From NCBI GenBank assembly GCA_963792205.1, contig CAWBVI010000004.1, positions 744,001 through 808,000 of the forward strand: 64,000 nt of DNA, read 5' to 3'. This stretch comes from DATDAH01 sp963792205. Its GTDB lineage: Bacteria; Actinomycetota; Acidimicrobiia; Acidimicrobiales; DATDAH01. Below are positions 25,294 through 34,706 of this stretch, one piece after another; the stretch's first letter is position 1; every line of letters begins with the position of its first letter. The notes beneath the pieces are model-generated. The model was given only the letters and a program-made list of their open reading frames with translations. It was not told the origin of the DNA and ran no database searches. The translations under genes were made by a program, and so were the position numbers.

Positions 25294-25632
25294 ATGGCGA
25301 GAGAACCGATGGCCCTGCTCGACGCCGAGTGCTGCCCGTCGGTCCTGGCGGCCCCTCTCGACGAGACCGAGGCCGAGCAGATGGCCCGGGGGTTCGCGGC
25401 GCTGGCCGACCCGGTGCGGCTGCGGTTGCTCAGCATGATCGCGGCCGAGGACGAAGTGTGCTCCTGCAACCTGCTCGAGCCGTCGGGCAAGTCGCAGCCC
25501 ACGGTGAGCCACCACACGAAGACGTTGGCCGAGGCCGGCCTGATCACGGGCGAGAAGCGGGGTCGCTGGGTCTACTGGCGGGTGGTGCCGGAGGCGGTGG
25601 CCGCGCTGCGGGCCACGCTCACCCCCGCCTGA
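25294..25632 (+). CDS. arsR: ArsR/SmtB-family metal-sensing repressor
   Basis: This 112-residue winged-helix protein contains LADPVRLRLLSMI and the recognition helix SQPTVSHHTKTL. Candidate metal ligands are Cys13/Cys14 near the N-terminus and Cys56/Cys58 in the ELCVC-like box DEVCSCN, a combination found in arsenic/cadmium sensors. ATG 25294 has AGGAGG seven bases upstream; an in-frame ATG at 25273 lies in the operator and is less likely. It should release DNA on binding As(III) or Cd(II). Confidence 0.92.
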   Translation: MAREPMALLDAECCPSVLAAPLDETEAEQMARGFAALADPVRLRLLSMIAAEDEVCSCNLLEPSGKSQPTVSHHTKTLAEAGLITGEKRGRWVYWRVVPEAVAALRATLTPA

Positions 25633-25665
25633 CCCGGGCTCTCGGGCCCGTCCGGGCTCAGGCGG
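25625..25665. terminator. bidirectional terminator hairpin between arsR and whiB
   Basis: CCGCCTGACCCGG (25625-25637) pairs with CCGGGCTCAGGCGG (25652-25665) apart from one bulged base, giving a 13-bp stem. The stop codons of both convergent genes lie in the two arms. There is no T tract. Confidence 0.6.
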
Positions 25666-25936
25666 TGTGGATGGCGGCGGCTTCGCGGGCGATGGCGCGC
25701 TGGCGGCGGATGCGGCGGCGTTCGCGCTCGCTCATCCCGCCCCAGATGCCGAACTTCTCGCCGTTGGTGAGGGCGTACTCGAGGCAGTCGTCGCGCACGA
25801 CGCAGCCGCGGCAGACCTCCTTGGCCTCCCGGGTGGAGGCCCCGCGCTCGGGAAAGAAGAGGTCGGGATCGACGCCCAGGCAGTTCGCGTACTCCTGCCA
25901 GGTCAGGTCCTCGGTGTCATCGAAGATCGATCGCAT
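25658..25936 (-). CDS. WhiB-family iron-sulfur transcription regulator
   Basis: This 92-residue protein has the WhiB cysteines Cys19 (ANCLG), Cys42/Cys45 (VCRGC) and Cys51 (DCLEY), the turn GIWGG and the basic helix SERERRRIRRQR. It resembles WhiB2/WhmD-type proteins of cell division and sporulation. ATG 25936 has AAGGAGG seven bases upstream. A perfect 23-bp palindromic site lies in its upstream region, shared with the divergent macrodomain gene. Confidence 0.92.
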   Translation of the reverse strand: MRSIFDDTEDLTWQEYANCLGVDPDLFFPERGASTREAKEVCRGCVVRDDCLEYALTNGEKFGIWGGMSERERRRIRRQRAIAREAAAIHTA

Positions 25937-25981
25937 TGGTGTGCCTCCTTGTTGGCGCACCGCCCTAGCTTCCCCAAGCTC

Positions 25982-26004
25982 CCGAACCGGAATCCCCGGT
26001 TCGG
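25982..26004. promoter_or_regulatory. perfect dyad (9-bp arms) between divergent whiB and macrodomain genes
   Basis: CCGAACCGG, spacer AATCC, CCGGTTCGG. It lies upstream of both genes, near the expected -35 region of each, so it is more likely an operator than a terminator. The regulator is unknown. Confidence 0.55.
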
Positions 26005-26025
26005 AACAGCGCTGTAATTACACTG

Positions 26026-26561
26026 ATGTCATCATTCCACCGGATCGCCCCTCTGCGCAAGGGCGGGACCGGGAAATCCGTGCGCTTCGTGGGGATCTGA
26101 CGCGTCTGGCGACCGACGCGATCGTGAACGCGGCCAACGAGGGGCTACGGGGAGGGGGCGGGGTCGACGGCGCGATCCACGCCGCCGCGGGTCCGGGCCT
26201 GCTCGCCGAGTGCGTGCAGATCGGCCACTGCAGCACGGGTGACGCCGTCGCCACGGGGGGCCACGACCTGGCCGCCACCTGGATCATCCACACCGTCGGC
26301 CCCGTGTGGCGGGGTGGGGGCCACGGCGAGGCCGACCTCCTGGCCTCGTGCTACCGCCGCAGCCTGGAGGTGGCCGACGAGGTGGGCGCCCGCTCGATCG
26401 CCTTCCCGGCGATCTCCACCGGCGTCTACGGCTACCCCGGCGATGCGGCGGCCGAGATCGCGGTGACGACCGTTCGCTCGACGCCCACCGCGGTCGAGCA
26501 GATCCTGTTGGTCGCCTTCGACGTGGAGACCCTCGAGCGCTACGAGGCGCTCCTGGGCTAG
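26026..26561 (+). CDS. macrodomain protein (ADP-ribose/O-acetyl-ADP-ribose hydrolase-like), one-base deletion near 26061
   Basis: The body has the macrodomain ADP-ribose signatures DAIVNAANEGL, GGGGVDGAIHAAAG and FPAISTGVYGYP, so it should bind or hydrolyse ADP-ribosyl compounds. The open frame has no ATG, GTG or TTG before the domain. ATG 26026, seven bases after TGTAAT (26013-26018), is in another frame. Adding one G to the GGG run at 26061-26063 joins it in frame as MSSFHRIAPLRKGRDREIRA followed by the domain. I therefore start at 26026 and infer a homopolymer contraction. The 3' end overlaps the convergent VWA gene by 4 bp. Confidence 0.75.
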
Positions 26562-28592
26562 GCGCTGCGGCGCCCCCGGACCATGGCCCGCTTCTGCTCG
26601 ATGAAGTCGACGAGGACGTAGTCGCCGAGCGTCTCGGGGGTGGTGAAGAACGCCCGCCCCTGGTTGAACCGGGTGAGCCGCTCGACGAACTCCTTCAGGT
26701 GGAGGTTCGGGTCGAGCATGAAGGTGTTGATGCGGATGTTCTCCTTGGTGCAGCGGGCCACCTCGCGCAGGGTGGCCTCGATCGTCTCCCGCACCGGCGG
26801 GTAGTTGAAGTACACGTCGCCGCTCGGCTGGATGTGGGCGGTCGGCTCGCCGTCGGTGATCATGATGATCTGCTTGGTCCCCGACTGGCGGGCCAGCATC
26901 CGGCGGCTGAGCTGGAACGCGTGCTGCATGTTCGTCCCGTAGACGAAGTCCCAGGAGACCTCCGGCAGCTGCTCGGCGGTCAGGACCCGGGCCACCTCGC
27001 TGAAGCCCACGATGCCCAGGAAGTCGCGGGGGAAGCGGCTCGAGATGAGCGAGTGCAGCGCCATCGCCACCTTCTTGGCGGGCAGGAAGTTGTCCCGCAT
27101 CGGCATCGACAGCGAGAGGTCGAGCATCAGCACCGTGCTCGACCGCACGAGGTGCTCGGTGCGCTCCACCTCGAAGTCGTCGGGAACCAGGCGCACCGGG
27201 GTCCCCTGGCCCTGGCGGCTGACCGCGTTGCGCACGGTCCGCTCGATGTGGAGGTTGAAGGGGTCGCCGAACTCGTAGGGCTTGGTGTCATGAGCCCGTT
27301 CGTGGCCGCTTCCGAGCCGTTCGACCTGGTGGCCGCCCATCTTGTCGACCGACAGGCGCTTGAACAGGTCGGCCAGCGCGTTCTGGCCGATGCGGCGCAT
27401 GCCCTTGGCCGTGAGCTCGAAACGCCCCTCCTTCGTCTCGATCAGGCCGGCGTCCTCGAGCAGCTTGGCCAGCTCGGCCAGCCGCTCGAGGCTCTCGGCC
27501 GACTCGTCGCCCAGGTGCTCGCGGACCTTGTCGAGGTCGACCTCGGCCAGGGCGCCCGGCGCCGTGGCGTTGCGGAGCAGGTTCTCGAGCTGGTCGAGGT
27601 CGCCGAGCTGCTCCATGAGCGACGCGGCGTCGGCGAAGCCCAGCGGGTCCTGGCCCGAGAAGTCGTAGGACCGCCCCCAGTTCATGTCCGGGAACGCCGC
27701 CTGCAGGTTCTGGCCGAGCTGGTCGACCTGCCAGCGCAGGTCCATGTCCTCGAGCAGCTGGTCGGACAGGCTCTGCAGCTGCGCCCGCTGCTCGGGCGTC
27801 ATCGAGTTGAGCATCGCCTGCATGGCCGCCATCCGCTGGGCCATGAGCTCGAGCAGCTCGTCGAGGGTCTGCGGGTTCTCGGGGAAGAAGTCGCCGTAGC
27901 GGTCCATGAACCCGTCGAAGTCCGGCTCCTCGCCCCGCGCCCGCTGCTCGAGCATCTGGTTGAGCTCGGCCAGCATGTCCTTCATCCGACCCATGTCCTC
28001 GGGGGACATCGACTGCATCGACGCCGCTGACCTGGTCGACGAAGCGCTGCATGAGCTGCTCGCGCAGCTGGTCGATGAGCTCCTCGAACCGCTCGCGGGC
28101 CTCCGAGGACGTGAACTCGTACTCCTGGAGGCTCTTGACCTGGCCGGCGAGGTCGGGCGGGAGCAGGTCGAGGTCCATCTGGCGCTGCTGGACGACCTCG
28201 TCGGTGACCTCCTGGCGGCGCTGGTCGCCCGACTCGGCCGCCTCCTGCGCCATGTCCCGCAGCGAGCGGCGCTCCTGCTCGACCACCTCGCGGAGCTCGT
28301 CGGCGATCTCGTCGTAGACCCCGCCGAGGTCGTGGTCCTCCAGCATCTCCCGGCGCTGCTGGCGGAGCCGCTCCATGATCTCCCGCAGGCCCTGGAGCCG
28401 CTCGCCGTCCTGGCCCTCGAAGCCGGACTGGAGCATGCGGCGGAGGGCGGCGTTGAGGTCGCCGTGGTAGAGCAGGTCGTCGGTGATCTCGGCCATCACC
28501 TCGTCGGCGTCGAACTCGAACCCGATCTGGGTGCCGTCCCAGCGCGAGTAACGGAACTGCGGTCGACCCACCTTGCGCCGGAAGAGCGGCAC
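26558..28592 (-). CDS. von Willebrand factor A (CoxE/BatA-like) domain protein, MoxR partner (frameshifted in this sequence)
   Basis: The N-terminal third starts at GTG 28592 (PLFRRKVGRPQFRYSRWDG) and is rich in charged helices. Near 28020 the frame changes and continues at MQSMSPEDMGRMKDML to the end. The span is 3n+1, so one extra base near 28018-28025 restores a protein of about 677 residues. The C-terminal VWA domain has the MIDAS motif LDLSLSM and the later MITDGEPTAH. It lies 1 nt after the moxR-like gene, the usual AAA+ ATPase/VWA pairing that remodels or inserts cofactors into partner enzymes; no target enzyme is adjacent. Confidence 0.85.
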
Positions 28593-28593
28593 G

Positions 28594-29998
28594 TCAGCCC
28601 CGGCTGCGGTAGGTGGCGCGGCCGCCGGCGGCTTCCTTGTTCAGCCGCTTCGACAGGTGCAGGCCCTCGAGGATGAACTCGACCGCGGAGGCCACCGACG
28701 CTGGCGACTCGTCCTCGGTCAGCTGGTTCACGGCCTCGCGGAGCGCCGGCATCTCCGCCGCCAGCTCGGCGTAGGCCGCCGAGGTGACGTCGTCGCCGGC
28801 GTCCACGGCGCGGGCGTCCTCGAAGGCATCGAGCACGCCGGCCAGGTCGGGCAGGTCGAAGCGCTCGCGGAAGCTGGTGAGGACGGCACCCCGGAGCAGC
28901 TGGTCGATGATCTGGCCGTCGCGGCCCTCCTCGAGGGTCTCGATCTCGATCTTCCCGGAGGTGGACGCCGCCAGCGCGTCGAGGTCGGTGATCCGGGGGA
29001 CCACGTCGGTCTCACCGAGGCGCAGGGCCCGGCGGGTCGCATTGGCGACCAGGACCTCGCTGTTGGCGACGGTGAGGCGGACCGACACACCGGAGCGACT
29101 GGTTGACGTGCGGGCTCTCCCGAGCGAGCTGGGAGAGCGTGGCCACGATCTCGGTCATGAAGTCGGGCATGTCGACCCGGACGCCCTCGGCGTCGAACGG
29201 CCGCGCCTCCTGCCGGGCGATGGCCACCTCGGTCTCGACGTCGAGCGGGTAGTGGGTGCGGATCTGGCTCCCGAAGCGGTCCTTCAGCGGGGTGATGATC
29301 CGGCCCCGGTTCGTGTAGTCCTCGGGGTTGGCCGAGGCCACGAGGAGCACGTCGAGCGGCAGGCGGATCTTGTAGCCGCGGACCTGGACGTCGCGCTCCT
29401 CGAGCACGTTGAGCAGGCCGACCTGGATGCGCTCGGAGAGGTCGGGGAGCTCGTTGATGGCGAAGATGCCGCGGTTGGTCCGGGGGACCAGGCCGTAGTG
29501 CATCGTCAGCTCGTCGGAGAGGTACCGGCCCTCGGCCACCTTGATCGGGTCGACCTCGCCGATGAGGTCGGCGATGGAGGTGTCGGGGGTGGCCAGCTTC
29601 TCGCCGTAGCGGTCGTCGCGGTGGACCCACTCGATGGGCGTGTCGTCGCCGTGCTCGGCGACCAGGTCACGGGCGTGGCGGGACACCGGCGCGTACGGGT
29701 CGTCGATGATCTCGGAGCCGGCCACGATCGGGAGCCACTCGTCGAGCAGGTCGGTGATCGAGCGGATCATCCGGGTCTTCGCCTGGCCCCGTTCGCCCAG
29801 GAAGATCACGTCGTGGCCGGCCAGCAGCGCGTTCTCCAGCTGGGGCAGGACGGTCTCCTCGAAGCCCAGCACGCCGTCGACCAGCTGCTCGCCGGCCTGG
29901 ATGCGGGCGACCGTGTTGCGCCGGACCTCTTCCTTGACCGGTACCGACTGCCAGCCGGACTCACGGAGCTGACCGATCGTTGCGGGTCGAGAGGACAT
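28594..29998 (-). CDS. MoxR/ChlI-like AAA+ ATPase (frameshifted in this sequence)
   Basis: Walker A is GERGQAKTR, Walker B-like IFAINELPDL, and the sensor region LVASANPEDYTNRGRIITPLKDRFG, all as in Mg-chelatase-subunit-I/MoxR ATPases. After ARESPHVNQ (about 29098) the frame breaks and resumes with RSGVSVRLTVAN to the C-terminus. The span is 3n+1: a single extra T between CAG and CGC accounts for it. ATG 29998 has TAGGTT (complement of 30006-30011) seven bases upstream. It forms a two-gene unit with the VWA protein. Confidence 0.88.
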
Positions 29999-30016
29999 AG
30001 CTGGCAACCTACCCGG

Positions 30017-32170
30017 GTGACGTCGTCCGTCGGGCTGCCTGCGGACTGGCGAGTGGCCCCGACCGACCCCATCCTCGAACGGGGCTTCGCCGATCCCGAG
30101 CTCGACGACAGCGACTGGGAGGCGGTCACCGTCCCGGGCCACTGGCGCAGCGTCCCCGCCTTCGCCGACGCCGACGGTCCACTCCTCTACCGCGTGCCGT
30201 TCAGCGCCGATCGTCCCGCCGCCGGCGAGCGGGCCTGGCTGGTCTTCGACGGCGTCTTCTACCAGTCCGACGTCTGGCTCGACGGCGGCTACGTCGGCGA
30301 CACCGAGGGCTACTTCTTCGGCCACACGTTCGAGGTCACCGACGCGCTGGCCGCCCGCGACGACCACGTCCTCGCCACCCAGGTCGTGTGCTCGCCCCCG
30401 GGCGACCGCACGGCGAAGCGCAGCCTCACCGGTGTCTTCCAGCACTGGGACTGCATCGATCCCGACCTGAACCCCGGCGGCATCTGGCGCCCCGTGCGGT
30501 TGGAGCGGACGGGCGAGGTGCGGCTCCGGCGGATGTCGGTGGTGTGCACCGAGGCTGGCCGGGAGAACGCCACGGTGCGCTTCCGCGCCTTCGCCGACAA
30601 CGTCCGGCCCGGCATCGTCAAGATCCGCACCCGCATCGGCCAGGACGGTGACGACGCGGTCGAGTACACCGAGGAGCTGAGCCTGGCGGCGGGCGAGAAC
30701 CAGCTCGAGTGGGTGGTCGCCGTGCCCGAGCCCCGCCTCTGGTGGCCCTGGTCGCTCGGGGCCCAGGAGCGCTACGACGTGACCGTCGAGGCGGTGACCG
30801 AGGACGGGACGGTCAGCCACACCCTCGAGCGCCGGCTGGGGCTCCGGTCGCTCGTCTTCGACGACTGGCGGCTCTCGGTGAACGGCGAGCGCCTGTTCCT
30901 CAAGGGGACGAACCTGGCCCCGACCCGGGCCTTGCTCGGCGACGCCGGCGAGGCCGACGTCCGCCGCGACGTGGACCTGGCCCGGGACGCCGGGCTCGAC
31001 CTCGTCCGGGTGCACGCCCACGTCACGGTCCCCGCGCTGTACGACCAGGCCGACGAGCGGGGCCTGCTGGTCTGGCAGGACCTCCCGCTGCAGTGGGGCT
31101 ACGCCCGGTCGGTGCGCAAGCAGGCCGTCCGCCAGGCCCGCAAGGCCGTCGAGGTCCTGGGGCACCACCCTTCGGTGGCGATCTGGTGCGGCCACAACGA
31201 GCCCCTGGCCCTCGAGGTGCCGACCGGCGACCTGGCCGATCCCGCCGTCCTGCGCAAGGTCGGGGCGAAGACCGCGCTCTCGATGCAGCTGCCGACCTGG
31301 AACAAGACCGTGCTCGACCGGTCCATCAAGCGGGCGCTCGAGAAGGCCGACGGGTCGCGGCCGGTCATCCCCCACAGCGGGGTGTGGCCCCACCTGCCCC
31401 GGCTGGACGGGACCGACAGCCACCTCTACTTCGGCTGGTACCACGGGGACGAGCGGGACCTGCCGGGCTTCGCGGCCACGCTCCCCCGGCTCGTCCGGTT
31501 CGTCTCCGAGTTCGGGGCGCAGGCCGTGCCCGAGACCGCCGACTTCTGCGAGCCCGAGCGCTGGCCCGACCTCGACTGGGACCGGCTGGAGGCCCACCAC
31601 GGCCTGCAGCGCACCTTCCTCGACCGCCGGGTCCCGGAGGCCGACCACCCGACCTTCGACAGCTGGCGGGCCGCCACGCAGGCCTACCAGGCCGCGCTCA
31701 TCCGCCACCACGTCGAGGAGCTCCGCCGGCTCAAGTACCGGCCGACCGGTGGCTTCACCCAGTTCCTCCTCACCGACCCGCAGCCGTGCGTGTCCTGGTC
31801 GTTGCTCGACCACGAGCGGGTCGCCAAGGCGGGGTACGAAGCCCTGACCGACGCCTGCCAGCCGGTCATCGTCGTGGCCGACCGGCTGCCGGCCGAGGTG
31901 GGCCCGGGTGACGACCTCGCCCTCGACGTGCACGTGGTCAGCGACCTGCACGTCCCCCTCGTGCGCACCGTCGTCAGCGCCGAGCTGAGCTGGCCCGACG
32001 GGTACCAGGTCTGGCGGTGGGAGGGCGAGGTGCTGGCCGACTGCTGCGTGCGGATCGGCCGGGTCGATGCGACCGTCCCCGACGTGGACGGGGAGCTCCA
32101 GCTCGACCTGACCCTGACCGCGGGCGACGTCACCGCCACCAACCGCTACGTCACCACGATCAGGCGCTGA
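30017..32170 (+). CDS. glycoside hydrolase family 2 protein, beta-mannosidase-like
   Basis: This 717-residue protein starts at GTG 30017, only 18 bp from the divergent moxR start. It has an N-terminal sugar-binding domain (WEAVTVPGHWRS to about residue 170), an immunoglobulin-like domain, and a catalytic barrel with the acid/base Glu in IWCGHNEP and the nucleophile Glu in FVSEFGAQA. This pattern matches GH2 beta-mannosidases. It has no signal peptide, so it acts on imported or internal glycosides. It stands alone with no transporter beside it. Confidence 0.87.
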   Translation: MTSSVGLPADWRVAPTDPILERGFADPELDDSDWEAVTVPGHWRSVPAFADADGPLLYRVPFSADRPAAGERAWLVFDGVFYQSDVWLDGGYVGDTEGYFFGHTFEVTDALAARDDHVLATQVVCSPPGDRTAKRSLTGVFQHWDCIDPDLNPGGIWRPVRLERTGEVRLRRMSVVCTEAGRENATVRFRAFADNVRPGIVKIRTRIGQDGDDAVEYTEELSLAAGENQLEWVVAVPEPRLWWPWSLGAQERYDVTVEAVTEDGTVSHTLERRLGLRSLVFDDWRLSVNGERLFLKGTNLAPTRALLGDAGEADVRRDVDLARDAGLDLVRVHAHVTVPALYDQADERGLLVWQDLPLQWGYARSVRKQAVRQARKAVEVLGHHPSVAIWCGHNEPLALEVPTGDLADPAVLRKVGAKTALSMQLPTWNKTVLDRSIKRALEKADGSRPVIPHSGVWPHLPRLDGTDSHLYFGWYHGDERDLPGFAATLPRLVRFVSEFGAQAVPETADFCEPERWPDLDWDRLEAHHGLQRTFLDRRVPEADHPTFDSWRAATQAYQAALIRHHVEELRRLKYRPTGGFTQFLLTDPQPCVSWSLLDHERVAKAGYEALTDACQPVIVVADRLPAEVGPGDDLALDVHVVSDLHVPLVRTVVSAELSWPDGYQVWRWEGEVLADCCVRIGRVDATVPDVDGELQLDLTLTAGDVTATNRYVTTIRR

Positions 32171-32234
32171 TCGCCCGGATGTGGGGCGAGAATGGGGGGC
32201 GTGCGAGGATCAGCGTCGTGAGCGAGGGCCCCGG

Positions 32235-33995
32235 ATGACCGTCCACCACCACAGCTACGACGCGGTGATCGTCGGGGCGGGTGGCGCCGGCCTGCGGGCG
32301 GCCATCGAGGTGGCCGGGAAGTGCCGGGCCGCCGTGCTCACCAAGCTCTACCCGACCCGCTCCCACACCGGCGCCGCCCAGGGCGGCATGTGCGCCGCGC
32401 TGGCCAACGTGGAGGAGGACTCCTGGGAGTGGCACGCCTTCGACACGGTGAAGGGCTCCGACTACCTCGGTGACCAGCCCGCCATCGAGATCATGTGCCA
32501 GGAGGCGATCGACGCCGTCGTCGAGCTCGAGCACTTCGGCCTGCCGTTCAACCGCACGCCCGAGGGCCGCATCGACCAGCGCCGGTTCGGCGGTCACACC
32601 CGCAACCACGGCGAGGCCCCCGTGCGCCGGGCCTGCTACTCGGCCGACCGCACCGGCCACATGATCCTGCAGACCCTCTTCCAGCAGTGCGTGAAGCGGG
32701 ACGTCACCTTCTTCAACGAGTTCCAGGTCCTCGACGTGACCTTCGCCGACGACCCGTCCACGCCCGCCGGGCGCCGGGTGGCCGGGGTGGTGGCCTACGA
32801 ACTGGCCACCGGTGACCTGCACGTCTTCTCCACCAAGGCCGTGCTGTTCGCCAGCGGCGGCTTCGGGCGGATGTACAAGATCACGTCCAACGCCGTGAGC
32901 CTCACCGGCGACGGCCCCGGCGTGCTGTACCGGCGGGACGTCCCCATGCAGGACATGGAGTTCTTCCAGTTCCACCCGACCGGGATCTACAAGCTCGGCA
33001 TCCTGCTCTCGGAGGCGGCCCGGGGCGAGGGCGGGATCCTGCGCAACGCGGCCGGCGAGCGGTTCATGGAGCGCTACGCCCCCACGGTGAAGGACCTCGC
33101 CCCCCGCGACATGGTCTCCCGGTCGATCATGACCGAGATCCGGGAGGGCCGGGGTGCGGGACCGAACGCCGACTACGTCACCCTCGACCTCACCCACCTC
33201 CCGCCGGAGCAGATCGACGAGAAGCTGCCGGACATCACCGACTTCGTGCGGACCTACCTCGGGATCGAGCCGAAGACCGACCCGATCCCCATCCAACCCA
33301 CGGCGCACTACGCCATGGGTGGCATCCCGACCAACGTCGAGGGCCAGGTCGTGGTCGACGCCGACAACACCGTGCTCCCGGGCCTCTACGCCGCCGGCGA
33401 GTGCGCCTGCGTGTCCGTCCACGGCGCCAACCGGCTGGGCACCAACTCGCTGCTCGACATCGTGGTGTTCGGGCGGCGGGGCGGGCGGGACATGGCCCGC
33501 TTCGTCACCGAGGTCGACCAGCCGGACCTGGTCGCGGACGCCGCCGGCGACGTCCAGGCCCGCATCGAGAAGATGAAGGCCGGGACGGGGAGCGAGAACA
33601 CGGCCGACCTGCGGGACGAGCTCCAGGAGGAGATGACGGCCAACGCCATGGTCTTCCGGACCGAGGAGAGCCTGGCCCACGCCACCGGGGTCGTGGACGA
33701 CCTGACCGCCCGCTACGAAGAGGTCGGCATCGACGACAAGGGCGACATCTTCAACTACGACCTCACCGAGGCGTTGGAGCTGGGCTACCTGATCGAGCTG
33801 GCCAAGGTGACCGTGGCCAGCGCCCGGGCCCGGACCGAGAGCCGGGGCGCGCACTTCCGGGACGACCACCCGCTCCGGGAGGACGACCACTGGATGAAGC
33901 ACACGCTCGCCCACCGCGAGGCCGACGGCGGCGTGCGCCTGGACTACAAGCCGGTCATCGGCGGCAACTACGAGCCCATGGAGCGCAAGTACTGA
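32235..33995 (+). CDS. sdhA: succinate dehydrogenase/fumarate reductase flavoprotein subunit
   Basis: This 586-residue protein has the FAD-binding GAGGAGLRAA, covalent-FAD His44 in PTRSHTGAAQGG, the substrate loop QFHPTGIY and HYAMGGIPTN, and GANRLGTNSLLD near the active site. It oxidises succinate to fumarate at the membrane. ATG 32235 is the first codon before the flavin fold. It is followed by sdhB with a TGATG overlap. No sdhC or sdhD precedes or follows. Confidence 0.96.
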   Translation: MTVHHHSYDAVIVGAGGAGLRAAIEVAGKCRAAVLTKLYPTRSHTGAAQGGMCAALANVEEDSWEWHAFDTVKGSDYLGDQPAIEIMCQEAIDAVVELEHFGLPFNRTPEGRIDQRRFGGHTRNHGEAPVRRACYSADRTGHMILQTLFQQCVKRDVTFFNEFQVLDVTFADDPSTPAGRRVAGVVAYELATGDLHVFSTKAVLFASGGFGRMYKITSNAVSLTGDGPGVLYRRDVPMQDMEFFQFHPTGIYKLGILLSEAARGEGGILRNAAGERFMERYAPTVKDLAPRDMVSRSIMTEIREGRGAGPNADYVTLDLTHLPPEQIDEKLPDITDFVRTYLGIEPKTDPIPIQPTAHYAMGGIPTNVEGQVVVDADNTVLPGLYAAGECACVSVHGANRLGTNSLLDIVVFGRRGGRDMARFVTEVDQPDLVADAAGDVQARIEKMKAGTGSENTADLRDELQEEMTANAMVFRTEESLAHATGVVDDLTARYEEVGIDDKGDIFNYDLTEALELGYLIELAKVTVASARARTESRGAHFRDDHPLREDDHWMKHTLAHREADGGVRLDYKPVIGGNYEPMERKY

Positions 33996-34693
33996 TGCAG
34001 GTCGAGCTGTCGATCAAGCGGTACAACCCCGAGACCGACACCAAGCCGCACTGGGAGACCTACACCGTCGACATGGAGCCGACGGACAAGGTGCTCGACG
34101 CCATCCACGAGGTGAAGTACCACCACGACGGCACCCTCGCCCTCCGGCGCTCGTGCGTCCACGGCGTGTGCGGCTCCGACGCGATGGTCATCAACGGGGT
34201 GAACCGCCTCGCCTGCACCCTGCTGATCCAGGACGTGGGCGACAAGATCACGGTCGAGCCCATCCGGGGCCTGCCCGTCATCAAGGACCTCGTCGTCGAC
34301 ATGGAGCCGTTCTTCGCCCAGTACCGCGTCGGTCCTGCCCTACCTCGTCACCACCGACGAGCCCGGCTACCGGGAGCGGACTCAGTCCGCCGAAGAGCGG
34401 GAGCGCTTCGACGACACGACCAAGTGCATCCTCTGCGCCGCCTGCACCACGTCGTGCCCGGTGTTCTGGGGCAACTCGGGCTACGTGGGCCCGGCCGCCA
34501 TCGTCAACGCCCACCGCTTCATCTTCGACTCGCGGGACGAGGCCGGGGCCGAGCGCCTCGACATCCTGAACGAGCGCAGCGGCGTGTGGCGCTGCCGCAC
34601 CGCCTTCAACTGCACCGATGCCTGCCCCGCGACATCAAGGTCACCCAGGCCATCGAAGAGGTGAAGCGGGAGATCCTCTACTCCCGGGTCTGA
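33995..34693 (+). CDS. sdhB: succinate dehydrogenase iron-sulfur subunit (two compensating frameshifts in this sequence)
   Basis: The [2Fe-2S] ligands are in SCVHGVCGSDAM and the later RLACTLL. The second cluster region has CILCAACTTSCPVFWG and CRTAFNCTDACP. Near 34328 (FFAQYR) one extra base shifts the frame, and near 34627 a missing C in a CCCC run restores it before DIKVTQAIEEVKREIL. The outer frame is therefore open throughout, but translated directly it would lose the second cysteine set. I read both as sequencing errors in an essential gene. It transfers electrons from SdhA to the quinone site. Confidence 0.9.
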   Translation: MQVELSIKRYNPETDTKPHWETYTVDMEPTDKVLDAIHEVKYHHDGTLALRRSCVHGVCGSDAMVINGVNRLACTLLIQDVGDKITVEPIRGLPVIKDLVVDMEPFFAQYRVGPALPRHHRRARLPGADSVRRRAGALRRHDQVHPLRRLHHVVPGVLGQLGLRGPGRHRQRPPLHLRLAGRGRGRAPRHPERAQRRVALPHRLQLHRCLPRDIKVTQAIEEVKREILYSRV

Positions 34694-34706
34694 TCCAGGT
34701 CAGACC
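34687..34706. terminator. stop-codon hairpin between sdhB and the convergent gene
   Basis: GGTCTGA and TCAGACC form a perfect 7-bp stem with a 6-nt loop. Both arms include a stop codon. There is no T tract. Confidence 0.45.

Noticed and set aside
25982..26004. Terminator for a gene ending near 26 kb
   Set aside because: Both neighbours start here and none ends here, so an operator role is more likely.
29012..31951. A 979-residue minus frame opposite the GH2 gene
   Set aside because: Only its last third is the MoxR protein from ATG 29998; the rest is a low-complexity shadow of the GH2 gene.
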